From Sedimentibacter sp. (GTDB lineage Bacteria > Bacillota > Clostridia > Tissierellales > Sedimentibacteraceae): 50,950 bases of DNA. Numbering within the stretch: position 1 is the first letter of the stretch; the number at the start of each line of letters is the position of its first letter. The position numbers and the translations under genes were made by a program. Below, in pieces: positions 1 to 7,727 of this stretch. The stretch is taken from positions 1 to 50,950 of the forward strand of contig JAHDLA010000033.1 of assembly GCA_018436705.1 (NCBI GenBank), given 5' to 3'. Under the pieces are notes generated by a model. It made no database searches, was not told the origin of the DNA, and worked only from the letters and a program-made list of their open reading frames with translations.

Positions 1-169
1 AGAGAGTAATTCTCGCTATTTATTTATTAGATTTTAGTAGTAGCAGTAGTATTCTGTGGAGCTTGTGTGTAAACTCGCAGAGTTTTCCACAAATCCACAG
101 TTTTAAATATTTGATTGTAACACATGTATTGTAATCCTACATATCCGGTAGTGGGCATATTTGAAAATA

Positions 170-198
170 TTGTATAAATGGGATATTTGTGTTATAAT
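170..198 (+). promoter_or_regulatory. Putative sigma-A promoter for tdk
   Basis: TTGTAT (170-175) and TATAAT (193-198) are separated by 17 bp. They lie about 90 bp upstream of the thymidine kinase start, with no other gene between. The -35 is imperfect. The leader after it shows small hairpins but nothing that I can assign to a known riboswitch. The stretch 1-169 holds no gene that I can see. Confidence 0.5.
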
Positions 199-290
199 GT
201 CTTGTTTTGATTCATGGAATTTATTATCAGATGGCTGAGAAGTTCATCTGTTCTAAGGAAATTCAGAACTAGGAAGATAAGGAGGACAAT

Positions 291-944
291 ATGGCACAGC
301 TTTATTATAGATATAGTACCATGGGTGCGGGGAAAAGTATAGAAGTTCAAAAAGTTGCATTTAATTATGAAGAAAAGGGACAAAACCCGTTGATATTTAC
401 GTCCGGTTTGGATGATAGATATGCAGAATCAGGAATTGTTGCTTCGCGTATAGGGCTGCAACGAAAAGCAATAGCGGTAAGCGATGAAATGAATATCTTT
501 GATATTGTAAAGGAATACAATGATCTGTTCAGAGTGGATGCTGTTATAATTGATGAATGTCAATTTTTAAAAAAACATCATATAATGGAACTTACTGATG
601 TTGTCGACGATTTAAATATACCGGTCATGTGTTATGGATTGAAATCAGATTTTAAAAATGAATTGTTTGAAGGGGCATACTGGCTTTTGGCAATGTCTGA
701 TAAAATAGAAGAAATTAAAACTGTATGCTGGTGCGGCAAAAAGGCTATTACCAATGCGCGCCTCATTGACGGAAAGGTAGTTTATGAAGGAGAACAAATC
801 TTTGTCGGGGGAAATGAAAGTTACACAGCCTTATGCAGAAAGCATTATAAAAAGGGGCTGGTTATGCCGTATCATGAAGAATCCGAAGACTTGATAACAA
901 GATATGAGAGGCTGTCTAAAGAAGAAACAGACAGTGATAAATAA
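291..944 (+). CDS. tdk: Thymidine kinase
   Basis: Phosphorylates thymidine with ATP for dTTP salvage in the cytoplasm. The protein has 217 residues, slightly longer than the usual 190-205. A P-loop GAGKS lies at residues 12-16 within the YSTMGAGKS motif of type II thymidine kinases. The Walker B/catalytic motif DECQF is at 88-92, with Glu89 as the expected base. A structural zinc site is formed by Cys146, Cys148, Cys182 and His185. The start is fixed by AAGGAGG 8 bases upstream. The extra length is a charged C-terminal tail. In many Clostridia tdk sits by rpmE, prmC and prfA; here the next gene is a DUF2508 protein, so that arrangement is not kept downstream. Confidence 0.95.
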   Translation: MAQLYYRYSTMGAGKSIEVQKVAFNYEEKGQNPLIFTSGLDDRYAESGIVASRIGLQRKAIAVSDEMNIFDIVKEYNDLFRVDAVIIDECQFLKKHHIMELTDVVDDLNIPVMCYGLKSDFKNELFEGAYWLLAMSDKIEEIKTVCWCGKKAITNARLIDGKVVYEGEQIFVGGNESYTALCRKHYKKGLVMPYHEESEDLITRYERLSKEETDSDK

Positions 945-980
945 TATATTTTAACATTATGGAATATTATGAATAAAAAG

Positions 981-1014
981 GAATCTCCTGTTTATAATAT
1001 AATATAGGAGGTTC
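981..1014 (+). promoter_or_regulatory. Hairpin that would mask the ribosome site of the DUF2508 gene
   Basis: GAATCTCCT (981-989) can pair fully (one G-U) with AGGAGGTTC (1006-1014), which contains the Shine-Dalgarno sequence of the next gene. The loop contains TATAAT (993-998). A transcript started from that box would lack the 5' arm, while read-through from tdk would carry the masked site. The pairing is seen directly; the regulatory role is inferred. Confidence 0.45.
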
Positions 1015-1019
1015 TTACC

Positions 1020-1295
1020 ATGAGCAGTATTTCTAAAAATGAAACAAAAATAAAATTAATGAATATTAAAAATATTTTTTACAATTCTAAAGCGGTCAAA
1101 TGCAGCAACGATAAAAGTGACTTGTATACAAATCTAGAAAGTGCAAGGAAAGAGTGGGAAGAAGCAAAAAATATTTTTGAAAATGTATCGGAGCCTGACT
1201 TGGTTGATTATGCTATTTATAATGTAGAAGCAGCCGAAAAGAAATATATCTATCTGCTGAGGCAGATAAAGAATGAAGAAGCAGCTGCAAATTAA
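1020..1295 (+). CDS. DUF2508 (YaaL-like) small protein
   Basis: A 91-residue soluble protein. Residues about 36-88 match the DUF2508 pattern that I know from Firmicutes: a helix with EW.EAK..F.NV, then PDLVDYAIYNVEAAEKKY, then a YLLRQ ending. The function of the family is unknown. It is usually encoded beside recR and bofA, but neither is visible here. The protein is charged and mostly helical, with no signal peptide or membrane segment. The start is fixed by AGGAGG at 1006-1011, which can be masked by an upstream hairpin. A terminator follows directly, so the gene is probably transcribed alone or with tdk. Confidence 0.75.
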   Translation: MSSISKNETKIKLMNIKNIFYNSKAVKCSNDKSDLYTNLESARKEWEEAKNIFENVSEPDLVDYAIYNVEAAEKKYIYLLRQIKNEEAAAN

Positions 1296-1300
1296 ATTTT

Positions 1301-1335
1301 AAGGTGTAAACTTTTTGTTTGCGCCGTTATTTTTA
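1301..1335 (+). terminator. Rho-independent terminator after the DUF2508 gene
   Basis: A 9-bp stem GGTGTAAAC (1303-1311) / GTTTGCGCC (1317-1325), with two G-U pairs and a TTTTT loop, is followed by the T-rich GTTATTTTT. Confidence 0.7.
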
Positions 1336-1479
1336 TCGCCTTAAAATAAAGTTACTTCATTGAGTCGTTGACATAGCTTAATTCAGTAATTGTTTGAACA
1401 TATAAAAATATTACCAATTGCAAATGCACTGGGCTCATGTTAAACTAAACGAAAAAAGAATTAGAAAGTATGTGATTAA

Positions 1480-2535
1480 ATGATGTCATCCTCAAGTAAG
1501 GCGGAAATTAGTAGAATGAAAGAAGACAAGCTTTATGAACTTGATTACATGAGATTTATTGCGTGTCTTGCGGTAATCATTGTTCATATAACTGCAACGG
1601 GAGTGACCGGATACATTCACGGAAGCTTACCCCATATAATGGTGTTAATATTAAACAGGAGTTTAAAATTTACAACACCTATCTTTATTTTTTTGAGCGG
1701 TGTTACCAGCTTCTACAGCTATCGAAAAAAAGAATTTAAGCTTTTTCAGTTTATAAAAAAAAGGCTGAAAAAGGTTCTTGTAGCATATTTTTTTTGGTGC
1801 ATTATATATTATTCGGCGTATATTAAGTTAGGATTTTATTCATTTGATATTAAATTTTTTTTGGACAATGTTGTTTTAGGAACAATGTCGTACCACCTTT
1901 ATTTTGTAATAATAATTGCGCAGATGTACATTGTTGGCCCGGTTTTTTATAAATTGCTTAAAAGTTCTGATAAAAAGGTTGCCATATTAATTGCTTCGGC
2001 ATTGGTGACGATGCTTTGTGCTGAATTTATCAGATTTAAGTATGCGGATAGAATATTTTTGAAATATATGTTTTTCTATATGCTTGGAATATTTGTGACA
2101 TTGGAGTATGACAGGTACATGGCATGGATAAATAAATACAAATTAATAATTACAGCGGGATATGTAGCTGCTTCTGCAGTATACACATATGTTTCCTTCA
2201 ATGATATGTCGATATATATTTATGCGTGGTTTGTTTTTTCGGTATTTTCGGTTTTCTTTGTATATGTTGTAGGACTTGTTATGAAAAAATACATGACAAA
2301 AATATATAGCTTTATCAAGCTGTTCGGCCAAAGCTCGTACTATATTTATCTAATGCACCCGCTGGTGCTTACAATGGCAATAATGTATGCTGATAGCCAT
2401 GGAATACTGTCAATTACGTCAAGGCTTATTATCTATTCACTGACAGTGATTCCAATAACAATTATATCTTGTCTGGCTTTTACCGCAGCAAAAAATAAAA
2501 TAAAGAAAAGAAAAAAAGCGGCATTAGCCGCTTAG
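1480..2535 (+). CDS. Acyltransferase family 3 membrane protein (OatA/WecH-like)
   Basis: An integral membrane O-acyltransferase that would acetylate or succinylate a cell-envelope sugar or polymer; the acceptor is not known. The 351 residues contain about ten hydrophobic segments. The N-terminal ELDYMRFIACLAVIIVHI block is the acyltransferase-3 signature, with the conserved histidine at the end of the first membrane helix. The C-terminal SYYIYLMHPL motif is also typical. There is no extra extracellular SGNH domain as in OatA, so it is the short form. The start is uncertain: ATG codons at 1480, 1483 and 1516 all have weak ribosome sites. It ends in a basic tail (KKRKK) and converges on the HD-domain gene. 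Confidence 0.85.
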   Translation: MMSSSSKAEISRMKEDKLYELDYMRFIACLAVIIVHITATGVTGYIHGSLPHIMVLILNRSLKFTTPIFIFLSGVTSFYSYRKKEFKLFQFIKKRLKKVLVAYFFWCIIYYSAYIKLGFYSFDIKFFLDNVVLGTMSYHLYFVIIIAQMYIVGPVFYKLLKSSDKKVAILIASALVTMLCAEFIRFKYADRIFLKYMFFYMLGIFVTLEYDRYMAWINKYKLIITAGYVAASAVYTYVSFNDMSIYIYAWFVFSVFSVFFVYVVGLVMKKYMTKIYSFIKLFGQSSYYIYLMHPLVLTMAIMYADSHGILSITSRLIIYSLTVIPITIISCLAFTAAKNKIKKRKKAALAA

Positions 2536-2543
2536 CTAGCATG

Positions 2544-2575
2544 AAAGAGGGTTGAAACTTCAACGCTCTTTTTTA
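2544..2575. terminator. Bidirectional terminator between convergent genes
   Basis: An AAAGAG(G)GTTGAA / TTCAACGCTCTTT hairpin with a single mismatch is flanked by A and T runs. It serves the acyltransferase gene on the plus strand and the HD-domain gene on the minus strand. A further small hairpin (AGCGGC/GCCGCT, about 2517-2532) lies inside the end of the acyltransferase gene. Confidence 0.65.
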
Positions 2576-3136
2576 ATTATTTGATGCTTTTTCATACTCT
2601 CTCATTGCTAAAATTGTTTGCTGAAATAAATCATCCAGCTCCCATCCAAGCATTTCGGCTCCCTGTTTAATTGCATCTCTTGAACATCCGGCAGCAAAGC
2701 TTGAAGTTTTGAATTTTTTCTTTAATGATTTTAATCCAAGATCTGATACGCTTTTTGAAGGCCTCATTAATGCTACAGCCCCTATTAACCCTGTAAGTTC
2801 ATCAACGGCAAAAAGAACTTTTTCCATTTGGTGTTCAGGTTTTGCGGTTGTTTCAGTCAGTCCGTAACCGTGGCTTGCTACGGCATGTATGATTTTTTCG
2901 TCAATTCCTTTTTCGGACATTATTTCCTGAACCTTTACGCAATGTTCCTCAGGATACATTTCAAAGTCCAAGTCATGCAGAAGTCCTACTATTCCCCAAA
3001 ATTCTGCTTCATCTTCATAACCTAAATTCTTGGCAAAATGCTCCATTACAAAACCTACGGTTTCGGCATGCTGTAAATGAAATTCTTCCTTATTATATTC
3101 CTTAAGTAATTTCCAGGCTTCTTCCTTTGTGATCAT
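2573..3136 (-). CDS. HD-domain phosphohydrolase
   Basis: A 187-residue cytosolic metal-dependent phosphohydrolase of the HD superfamily; its substrate cannot be told from sequence. The metal-binding pattern is complete: His23, the His54-Asp55 pair in LLHDLDFEMYPEEH, His84 and His89 in HAVASHG, and Asp112 in FAVDELTG. Family members of this size are often annotated as HDIG or hydrolase proteins. The gene is preceded on its own strand by GGAGGAACTAAA, which fixes the ATG. It stands alone, convergent with the acyltransferase gene and divergent from the repeat lipoprotein gene. Confidence 0.85.
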   Translation of the reverse strand: MITKEEAWKLLKEYNKEEFHLQHAETVGFVMEHFAKNLGYEDEAEFWGIVGLLHDLDFEMYPEEHCVKVQEIMSEKGIDEKIIHAVASHGYGLTETTAKPEHQMEKVLFAVDELTGLIGAVALMRPSKSVSDLGLKSLKKKFKTSSFAAGCSRDAIKQGAEMLGWELDDLFQQTILAMREYEKASNN

Positions 3137-3319
3137 TTTAGTTCCTCCTTAATATTAATTATATAAATTTAATTTTAACTTATCATACAAAATATGTCTA
3201 TAATTTTTATAGGTTATATGTTATATTTCTGTATATAGCTTATTTATTAGAAATACAGGAAAATTTTAAGCTGTGTATACATATAGTTAGGTCAAACTAA
3301 TAATGGAAATAAATAGCCG

Positions 3320-3348
3320 TTGACTACATGAAAACATTTTGTTAAAAT
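3320..3348 (+). promoter_or_regulatory. Sigma-A promoter of the duplicated lipoprotein
   Basis: TTGACT (3320-3325), a 17-bp spacer, then TAAAAT (3343-3348), about 65 bp upstream of the lipoprotein start codon. Confidence 0.7.
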
Positions 3349-3413
3349 CGTACATAATAAAAAGATATAAACAACTGTTTATATATGAAACTTTTTAATA
3401 TATGGAGGAAAAA

Positions 3414-4490
3414 ATGAAAAAATTAATAGCGATATTATTAGTTCTGCTGATGTCATTATTTGCATTTGCAGGATGTACTAAAGAAGAACCAAAAGAGGAA
3501 AATCCAATTATTGAGGAACCGACTAACGAGGAATCAGGAGATAAAGAGACTTCGGCGGAAAATGCTGTTAAAACTGGCTTAGCAGTTGTAACTTCAGTAG
3601 CAAAATCAAAAGATGCAACAGCTGATGCAGAGGGCTTAGGGCAATCTGACTCTGTGGTAGTCGCTGTTACAGTTGATAAAGATGGAAAAGTTGTTAAGGC
3701 GGCTATTGATACTGCACAAACTAAGATAAATTTTTCAGCAGATGGAAAGATTACCTCTGACCTGACTGCTGTGTATAAATCTAAACAGGAACTTAAAGAA
3801 GAATACGGAATGAAAGGCGCGTCTTCTTTAGAAAAGGAATGGTACGAGCAAGCAAATGCCCTTGCTGATTATTTTGTCGGAAAGACCGCAGAAGAAATAA
3901 AAGCGATACCGACTGATGATGCAGGGGTTACAACTGATGCTGATTTGGTTTCTTCAGTAACGATTAAAATTAATGATTACAAATCAGCGGCTGAAAAGGC
4001 TATAGCTAGTGCTCAAGATTTAGGGTCAACGGATGAAGATACCTTAGGATTAGGTGTATTAACAACTGTAGCAAAATCAAAAGATGCAGCTGCAGATGCT
4101 GAGGGACAGACTCAGGCTTATTCAACATATGCTGCAACTACATTTGATGCAGAAGGAAAGATTACAAGCTCAATTATTGATTCATCACAGGCTACTGTTA
4201 AGTTTGATTCTGAAGGAAAAATAACTTCTGATATAACTGCACCTGTAAATACTAAGGTTGAGTTGGGAGATGAATACGGAATGAAAGGCGCATCTCAAAT
4301 TAAAAAAGAATGGTTTGAACAGGCAGAGGCCTTTTCAGAATATATTGTAGGAAAAACTGCTGAAGAAGTGGCAGGAACTGAAGTGGATGAAGAGGGAACC
4401 GCAACTGATGCAGATCTGGTATCATCAGTAACAATTGGAATTGAAGGATTTCTTGAAGTAATTGCTAAATCTGCAGCCAACGCAAAATAA
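3414..4490 (+). CDS. Lipoprotein with two tandem copies of an unknown domain
   Basis: A secreted, membrane-anchored protein of 358 residues. The signal peptide has a KK start and a long hydrophobic core, ending in the lipobox FAGC with the lipidated Cys at residue 21. An acidic Glu/Pro/Asn linker follows. Two copies of about 145 residues then repeat with a period of 156 residues. Each holds VAKSKDA..DAEG, an SxDGKITSD-like strand, EYGMKGAS, KEW.EQA and DADLVSSVTI. The domain resembles FMN-binding-type exported lipoproteins of Clostridia, but I see no covalent flavin motif and do not assign a function. GGAGG (3404-3408) lies inside a more upstream in-frame ATG (3402), so 3414 is the true start. 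The gene has its own promoter and terminator. Confidence 0.8.
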   Translation: MKKLIAILLVLLMSLFAFAGCTKEEPKEENPIIEEPTNEESGDKETSAENAVKTGLAVVTSVAKSKDATADAEGLGQSDSVVVAVTVDKDGKVVKAAIDTAQTKINFSADGKITSDLTAVYKSKQELKEEYGMKGASSLEKEWYEQANALADYFVGKTAEEIKAIPTDDAGVTTDADLVSSVTIKINDYKSAAEKAIASAQDLGSTDEDTLGLGVLTTVAKSKDAAADAEGQTQAYSTYAATTFDAEGKITSSIIDSSQATVKFDSEGKITSDITAPVNTKVELGDEYGMKGASQIKKEWFEQAEAFSEYIVGKTAEEVAGTEVDEEGTATDADLVSSVTIGIEGFLEVIAKSAANAK

Positions 4491-4502
4491 ATAGCTATTA
4501 TT

Positions 4503-4541
4503 AAAGCTTTGATGTTTAACATCGAAGCTTTTTAGTTTTTG
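4503..4541 (+). terminator. Rho-independent terminator after the repeat lipoprotein
   Basis: A 12-bp stem AAAGCTTTGATG / CATCGAAGCTTT (one G-U pair) with a TTTAA loop is followed by a T-rich tail. Confidence 0.85.
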
Positions 4542-4600
4542 TACAAACAAAAATGTTTTTTGAATCTTAAGGTAAACTATTCACTTACAAATTATTTACA

Positions 4601-4629
4601 TTGACATAAAAATTTATTTATGTTATTAT
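4601..4629 (+). promoter_or_regulatory. Promoter of the SRP RNA gene
   Basis: Consensus TTGACA (4601-4606), a 17-bp spacer and TATTAT (4624-4629) lie six bases before the predicted RNA 5' end. Confidence 0.8.
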
Positions 4630-4634
4630 TCTTA

Positions 4635-4900
4635 TGCTGTGCTACATGGGGAGGTAGCGGTGCCCTGTACTTGCAATCCGCTGTAGCAAGATGGAATTCC
4701 CTCTCTAGGCTTATATTGTGAGGGCTGACTTTTTTAAGTGGCGTTGATAACCCGGTCTCGTGCAATGAGACCCCGTGAACCCTGTCAGGTCCGGAAGGAA
4801 GCAGCAGTAAGCGGATCGTCTCGTGTGACGCGAGGGAGCCGGGTTAGAGTTAACTGTAAGAGTACGCTTGTGATATAATGTCAAAAGAGGGTGCACAGCA
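4635..4900 (+). ncRNA. ffs: Signal recognition particle RNA, long Bacillus/Clostridium type
   Basis: RNA scaffold of the signal recognition particle, partner of Ffh, for co-translational targeting of membrane and secreted proteins. The molecule is about 266 nt, as expected for the large Gram-positive form with an Alu domain. The termini TGCTGTGC (4635-4642) and GCACAGCA (4893-4900) pair perfectly. The universal domain IV core GTCAGGTCCGGAAGGAAGCA is present near 4784-4805, with its GGAA tetraloop and the asymmetric loop that binds Ffh. It has its own strong promoter and a terminator shortly after. Open frames across it are not genes. Confidence 0.97.
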
Positions 4901-4928
4901 TTTAATTAATAAAACAAGTGATTATATG

Positions 4929-4960
4929 ACCATATGGCAGAAATGCATATGGTTTTTTTA
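4929..4960 (+). terminator. Terminator after the SRP RNA
   Basis: An ACCATATG / CATATGGT stem with a 9-nt loop is followed by seven T residues. Confidence 0.8.
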
Positions 4961-5287
4961 TTTTACAATGACATTGCATAAGGTTATGCCTGTAATGCAT
5001 ATAGCTAAAGATTAAGAACATAAAAAATATACAAAAAATTTAAAAAATATAATTTTGCTATTGATGTTTTTGTATAAGTAGTGATATAATGTCACTTAAT
5101 ATATTTTAAATTAGATTATGTGATTTCAATGCTTGTGTGCGCTTAATGAAGGCATGTAAATGTTATCTGCACTAAAATTGAGTACAAAATTTACTGGTGT
5201 ATGTAATATTATGCATTATATATATGCACAAAATTAGAATGCATTTGTAGATGCGTATACAAAATGGAACACAAAAGGAGGAATATT
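4961..5287 (+). promoter_or_regulatory. Promoter and long leader of the transporter-M20D operon
   Basis: This stretch has no gene. TTGATG (5061-5066) and TATAAT (5085-5090) with an 18-bp spacer give a plausible promoter, leaving a leader of about 190 nt. The leader and its surroundings contain several ATGCAT-type palindromes and TGCATTATATATATGCA near 5211-5227. I cannot match it to a riboswitch or T-box class. Confidence 0.4.
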
Positions 5288-6457
5288 ATGAATGGGTTAG
5301 TAGCAATTTTAGTAGTGTTTGTTGCATTTGCTGTAGGGGATTTTGTATCTTATAAGACAAAAGCAACATTTTCAATGTTGTTTACAACAGCAATAATTTT
5401 TCTTGTAGCGTTTTGGTTAGGGCTTCCGGCTACAGTTTTTAGCGATTCGGGTCTTTTAACAGTAGGAATGCTTACTATGTCACTGTTACTTGTTAACATG
5501 GGAACATTAATAAGTCTAAATGAATTGGCTAAACAGTGGAAAACAGTGTTGGTAGCAATATCAGCAGTTGTAGGAATTGGAGTTTTTGTATATATGGTAG
5601 GCGGAATTATTTTTGGAAAGCAAATGGCAGCGGCAGCAGCTCCACCAATTTCAGGCGGTGTTGTAGCTGCATTAATTGTAAGTGAAGTGGCAAAAGCTAA
5701 AGCGCTTGAAAGTGTTGCCGTATTTGCTACACTTTTACTAGTTACACAAACTTTCTTTGGAACACCGGTTGCATCCTATTGCTTAAAAAAAGAAGCAAGA
5801 ATAGTTCTTGATAGAAATAGCGTTAATGCAGCATCAGGAAAAAAAGAAGTATCTGTAGAAGAAAGTAAGAAGAAAAAATTAATTCCTGAATTAAAAAAAG
5901 AACTTCGTACAAATTCACTATTGCTTGCAAAGCTTGCTTTAGTAGCATTCCTGGCTACAAAGGTATCGGCTTTGACAAACGGTACGGTCAATGCACTTAT
6001 AGTCTGCCTGGTATTTGGTGTTATAGCAAGTGAAATTGGATTCCTTGAAAAAGACCCTATGACCATGGCAAATTCGCAGGGCTTTGTAATGATAGCTCTG
6101 CTGACTGTAATATTTAATAATCTTTCGTCAGCGACTCCGCAAATGTTAATGTCGCTGATTGGACCGATACTTGGATGTCTGTTACTGGGTGTTATAGGGT
6201 TCAGCATATTTGCAGGAGTAGTTGGCAAAATACTGGGCATGGATATGTATATGTCTATTGCCATTGGAGCATCTGCTTTATTCGGATTTCCGGGAACATT
6301 TATAATTCCTAATGAGGTTGCTTCGGTGGTTGGTAAAAATGAGGAAGAGAAAAATATTATTCTGGAAGAAATACTTCCAAAAATGATAATTGCAGGCTTT
6401 GTCACAGTATCTATAGCTTCTGTTGGCCTTGCCGGAGTAATGTCAAAATTAATATAA
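5288..6457 (+). CDS. Putative sodium-dependent (GltS-like) membrane transporter
   Basis: A 389-residue integral membrane protein with about ten to twelve hydrophobic segments, arranged as two halves around a basic cytoplasmic loop (near residues 180-215, rich in KKK). The first half has a PPISGGVVAALIVSE re-entrant-type segment; the second has FGFPGTFIIPNEVAS. This inverted-repeat plan recalls glutamate:sodium (ESS/GltS) and related carboxylate carriers. The exact family and substrate are not certain. AGGAGG at 5276-5281 selects the ATG at 5288, not an upstream in-frame ATG at 5264. It is followed after 27 bp by an M20D amidohydrolase with its own ribosome site. The pair probably imports and deacylates an N-acyl amino acid or a similar conjugate (inference). 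Confidence 0.65.
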   Translation: MNGLVAILVVFVAFAVGDFVSYKTKATFSMLFTTAIIFLVAFWLGLPATVFSDSGLLTVGMLTMSLLLVNMGTLISLNELAKQWKTVLVAISAVVGIGVFVYMVGGIIFGKQMAAAAAPPISGGVVAALIVSEVAKAKALESVAVFATLLLVTQTFFGTPVASYCLKKEARIVLDRNSVNAASGKKEVSVEESKKKKLIPELKKELRTNSLLLAKLALVAFLATKVSALTNGTVNALIVCLVFGVIASEIGFLEKDPMTMANSQGFVMIALLTVIFNNLSSATPQMLMSLIGPILGCLLLGVIGFSIFAGVVGKILGMDMYMSIAIGASALFGFPGTFIIPNEVASVVGKNEEEKNIILEEILPKMIIAGFVTVSIASVGLAGVMSKLI

Positions 6458-6484
6458 ATAACTTTTGAATAAAAGGAGTATGAA

Positions 6485-7657
6485 ATGAATATACAGGAAC
6501 TTTCAAAAAAATATGCGCAGTATGTAGTTGATATGAGAAGAGAATTTCATATGAATCCTGAAATAAGCATGCATGAGGAAAGAACAGCACGAAGGATAGC
6601 AGAGGAGCTTAAAAAGATGGGCATACCCTGTAAATCAATTGCAGGGACAGGTGTGCTGGGTATAATAAAGGGCAATCATGAAGGAAAAACAATAGCTTTG
6701 AGAGCTGATATCGATGCTCTGGAAATTACTGAAAAGAATGATGTCGAATATAAGTCCCAAACTGACGGCGTTATGCATGCATGCGGTCATGACTGCCATG
6801 CGGCGATGCTTCTGGGGGCGGCAGCCATACTTAATGAGATTAAAGATGAAATAAAAGGAACTGTAAAATTGATGTTCCAGCCTGGCGAGGAAGTTGCGCA
6901 GGGAGCAAAGAAGATGATAGAGGAAGGGGCTTTAGACGGAGTTGACGAAGTATTCGGGATGCATGTAATGGGTCATCTCCCTGCAGGAAAGATTGCCATA
7001 GGAGAAGGTGCAAGAATGGCGTCCGCAGATTCTTTTAAAATTACTGTAAAAGGAATCGGAGGGCACGGATCTATGCCTAATCTTGCAGTTGATGCGCTGC
7101 TTGCAGCTTCTGCAATAGTAATGAACTTACAGTCAATAGCAAGCAGAGAGGTATCTCCGATGGATACTGTTGTCGTAAGTGTTGGAAAACTGATTTCTGG
7201 TACAAGGTTTAACATAATTGCCGATGAAGCCGTTATGGAAGGAACAACAAGGTGCTTTAGCTATGAAGTTAGAGATAAGCTTCCGGAAATGATGAAAAGA
7301 ATAGCAGAATCGACTGCCGCTACTTACAGAGCTAAAGCAGAATTGGAATATAACCTATTGACAGCACCAACTATAAATAATAAAGAATCTACAGTAAGGG
7401 CAGAAAAGTCGATTGAAAAGATAATGTCCAGGGATGCTGTAATAGAGATGCCAAAGATGGCTGGCGCTGAAGATTTTTCAGAATACCTTGAAAAGGTTCC
7501 GGGAACTTTTGCACTGGTTGGAACAGCTAATGAAGCTAAAAACACATGCTATGCAAACCATCATCCTAACTTTGATGTTGATGAAGATATGCTGCATTGC
7601 GGATCGGCACTGTATGCACAATACGCAGCGGATTACCTTAATGAAGCTGAAAATTAA
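6485..7657 (+). CDS. M20D family amidohydrolase (N-acyl amino acid / hippurate hydrolase type)
   Basis: A cytosolic metallo-amidohydrolase of 390 residues, the normal family length. Metal-site motifs are intact: HACGHDCHA (Cys100, His102), FQPGEE with Glu135-Glu136, His160 in GMHVMG, and GAEDFSEY plus NHHPNFD near the end. The dimerisation domain starts with a GGHGSMP motif. M20D enzymes remove acyl, benzoyl or indolyl groups from amino acids, or act on short peptides. The specificity here is unknown. It is translated from AAAGGAG and follows the GltS-like transporter, so uptake and hydrolysis are probably coupled. A bidirectional terminator separates it from a second, convergent M20D gene. 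Confidence 0.9.
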   Translation: MNIQELSKKYAQYVVDMRREFHMNPEISMHEERTARRIAEELKKMGIPCKSIAGTGVLGIIKGNHEGKTIALRADIDALEITEKNDVEYKSQTDGVMHACGHDCHAAMLLGAAAILNEIKDEIKGTVKLMFQPGEEVAQGAKKMIEEGALDGVDEVFGMHVMGHLPAGKIAIGEGARMASADSFKITVKGIGGHGSMPNLAVDALLAASAIVMNLQSIASREVSPMDTVVVSVGKLISGTRFNIIADEAVMEGTTRCFSYEVRDKLPEMMKRIAESTAATYRAKAELEYNLLTAPTINNKESTVRAEKSIEKIMSRDAVIEMPKMAGAEDFSEYLEKVPGTFALVGTANEAKNTCYANHHPNFDVDEDMLHCGSALYAQYAADYLNEAEN

Positions 7658-7680
7658 AGCTTGAAATTAAAATTCACATA

Positions 7681-7720
7681 AAAATATCGCCGGATATACA
7701 GCTTTCGGCGATATTTATTT
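7681..7720. terminator. Bidirectional terminator between two M20D genes
   Basis: A perfect 10-bp stem AATATCGCCG / CGGCGATATT (7683-7692 and 7706-7715) with flanking A/T runs. It lies between convergent genes. Confidence 0.8.
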
Positions 7721-7727
7721 TAGATAT

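Noticed and set aside
80..101. TTTTCCACA and AATCCACAG as DnaA boxes of an origin
   Set aside because: Only two imperfect boxes, and no dnaA, dnaN or rpmH nearby.
4711..4896. Minus-strand open frame of 61 codons
   Set aside because: It lies entirely within the SRP RNA, whose fold and conserved core are clear.
4961..5287. T-box or other leader RNA before the GltS-like gene
   Set aside because: No T-box core sequence and no terminator near the gene start were seen.
5776..6405. Long antisense frame opposite the GltS-like transporter (209 codons)
   Set aside because: Shadow of a real membrane-protein gene; no ribosome site and low-quality composition. The same holds for the antisense frames at 15747-16355, 32416-32802, 37904-38389, 43149-43619 and 45545-45886.
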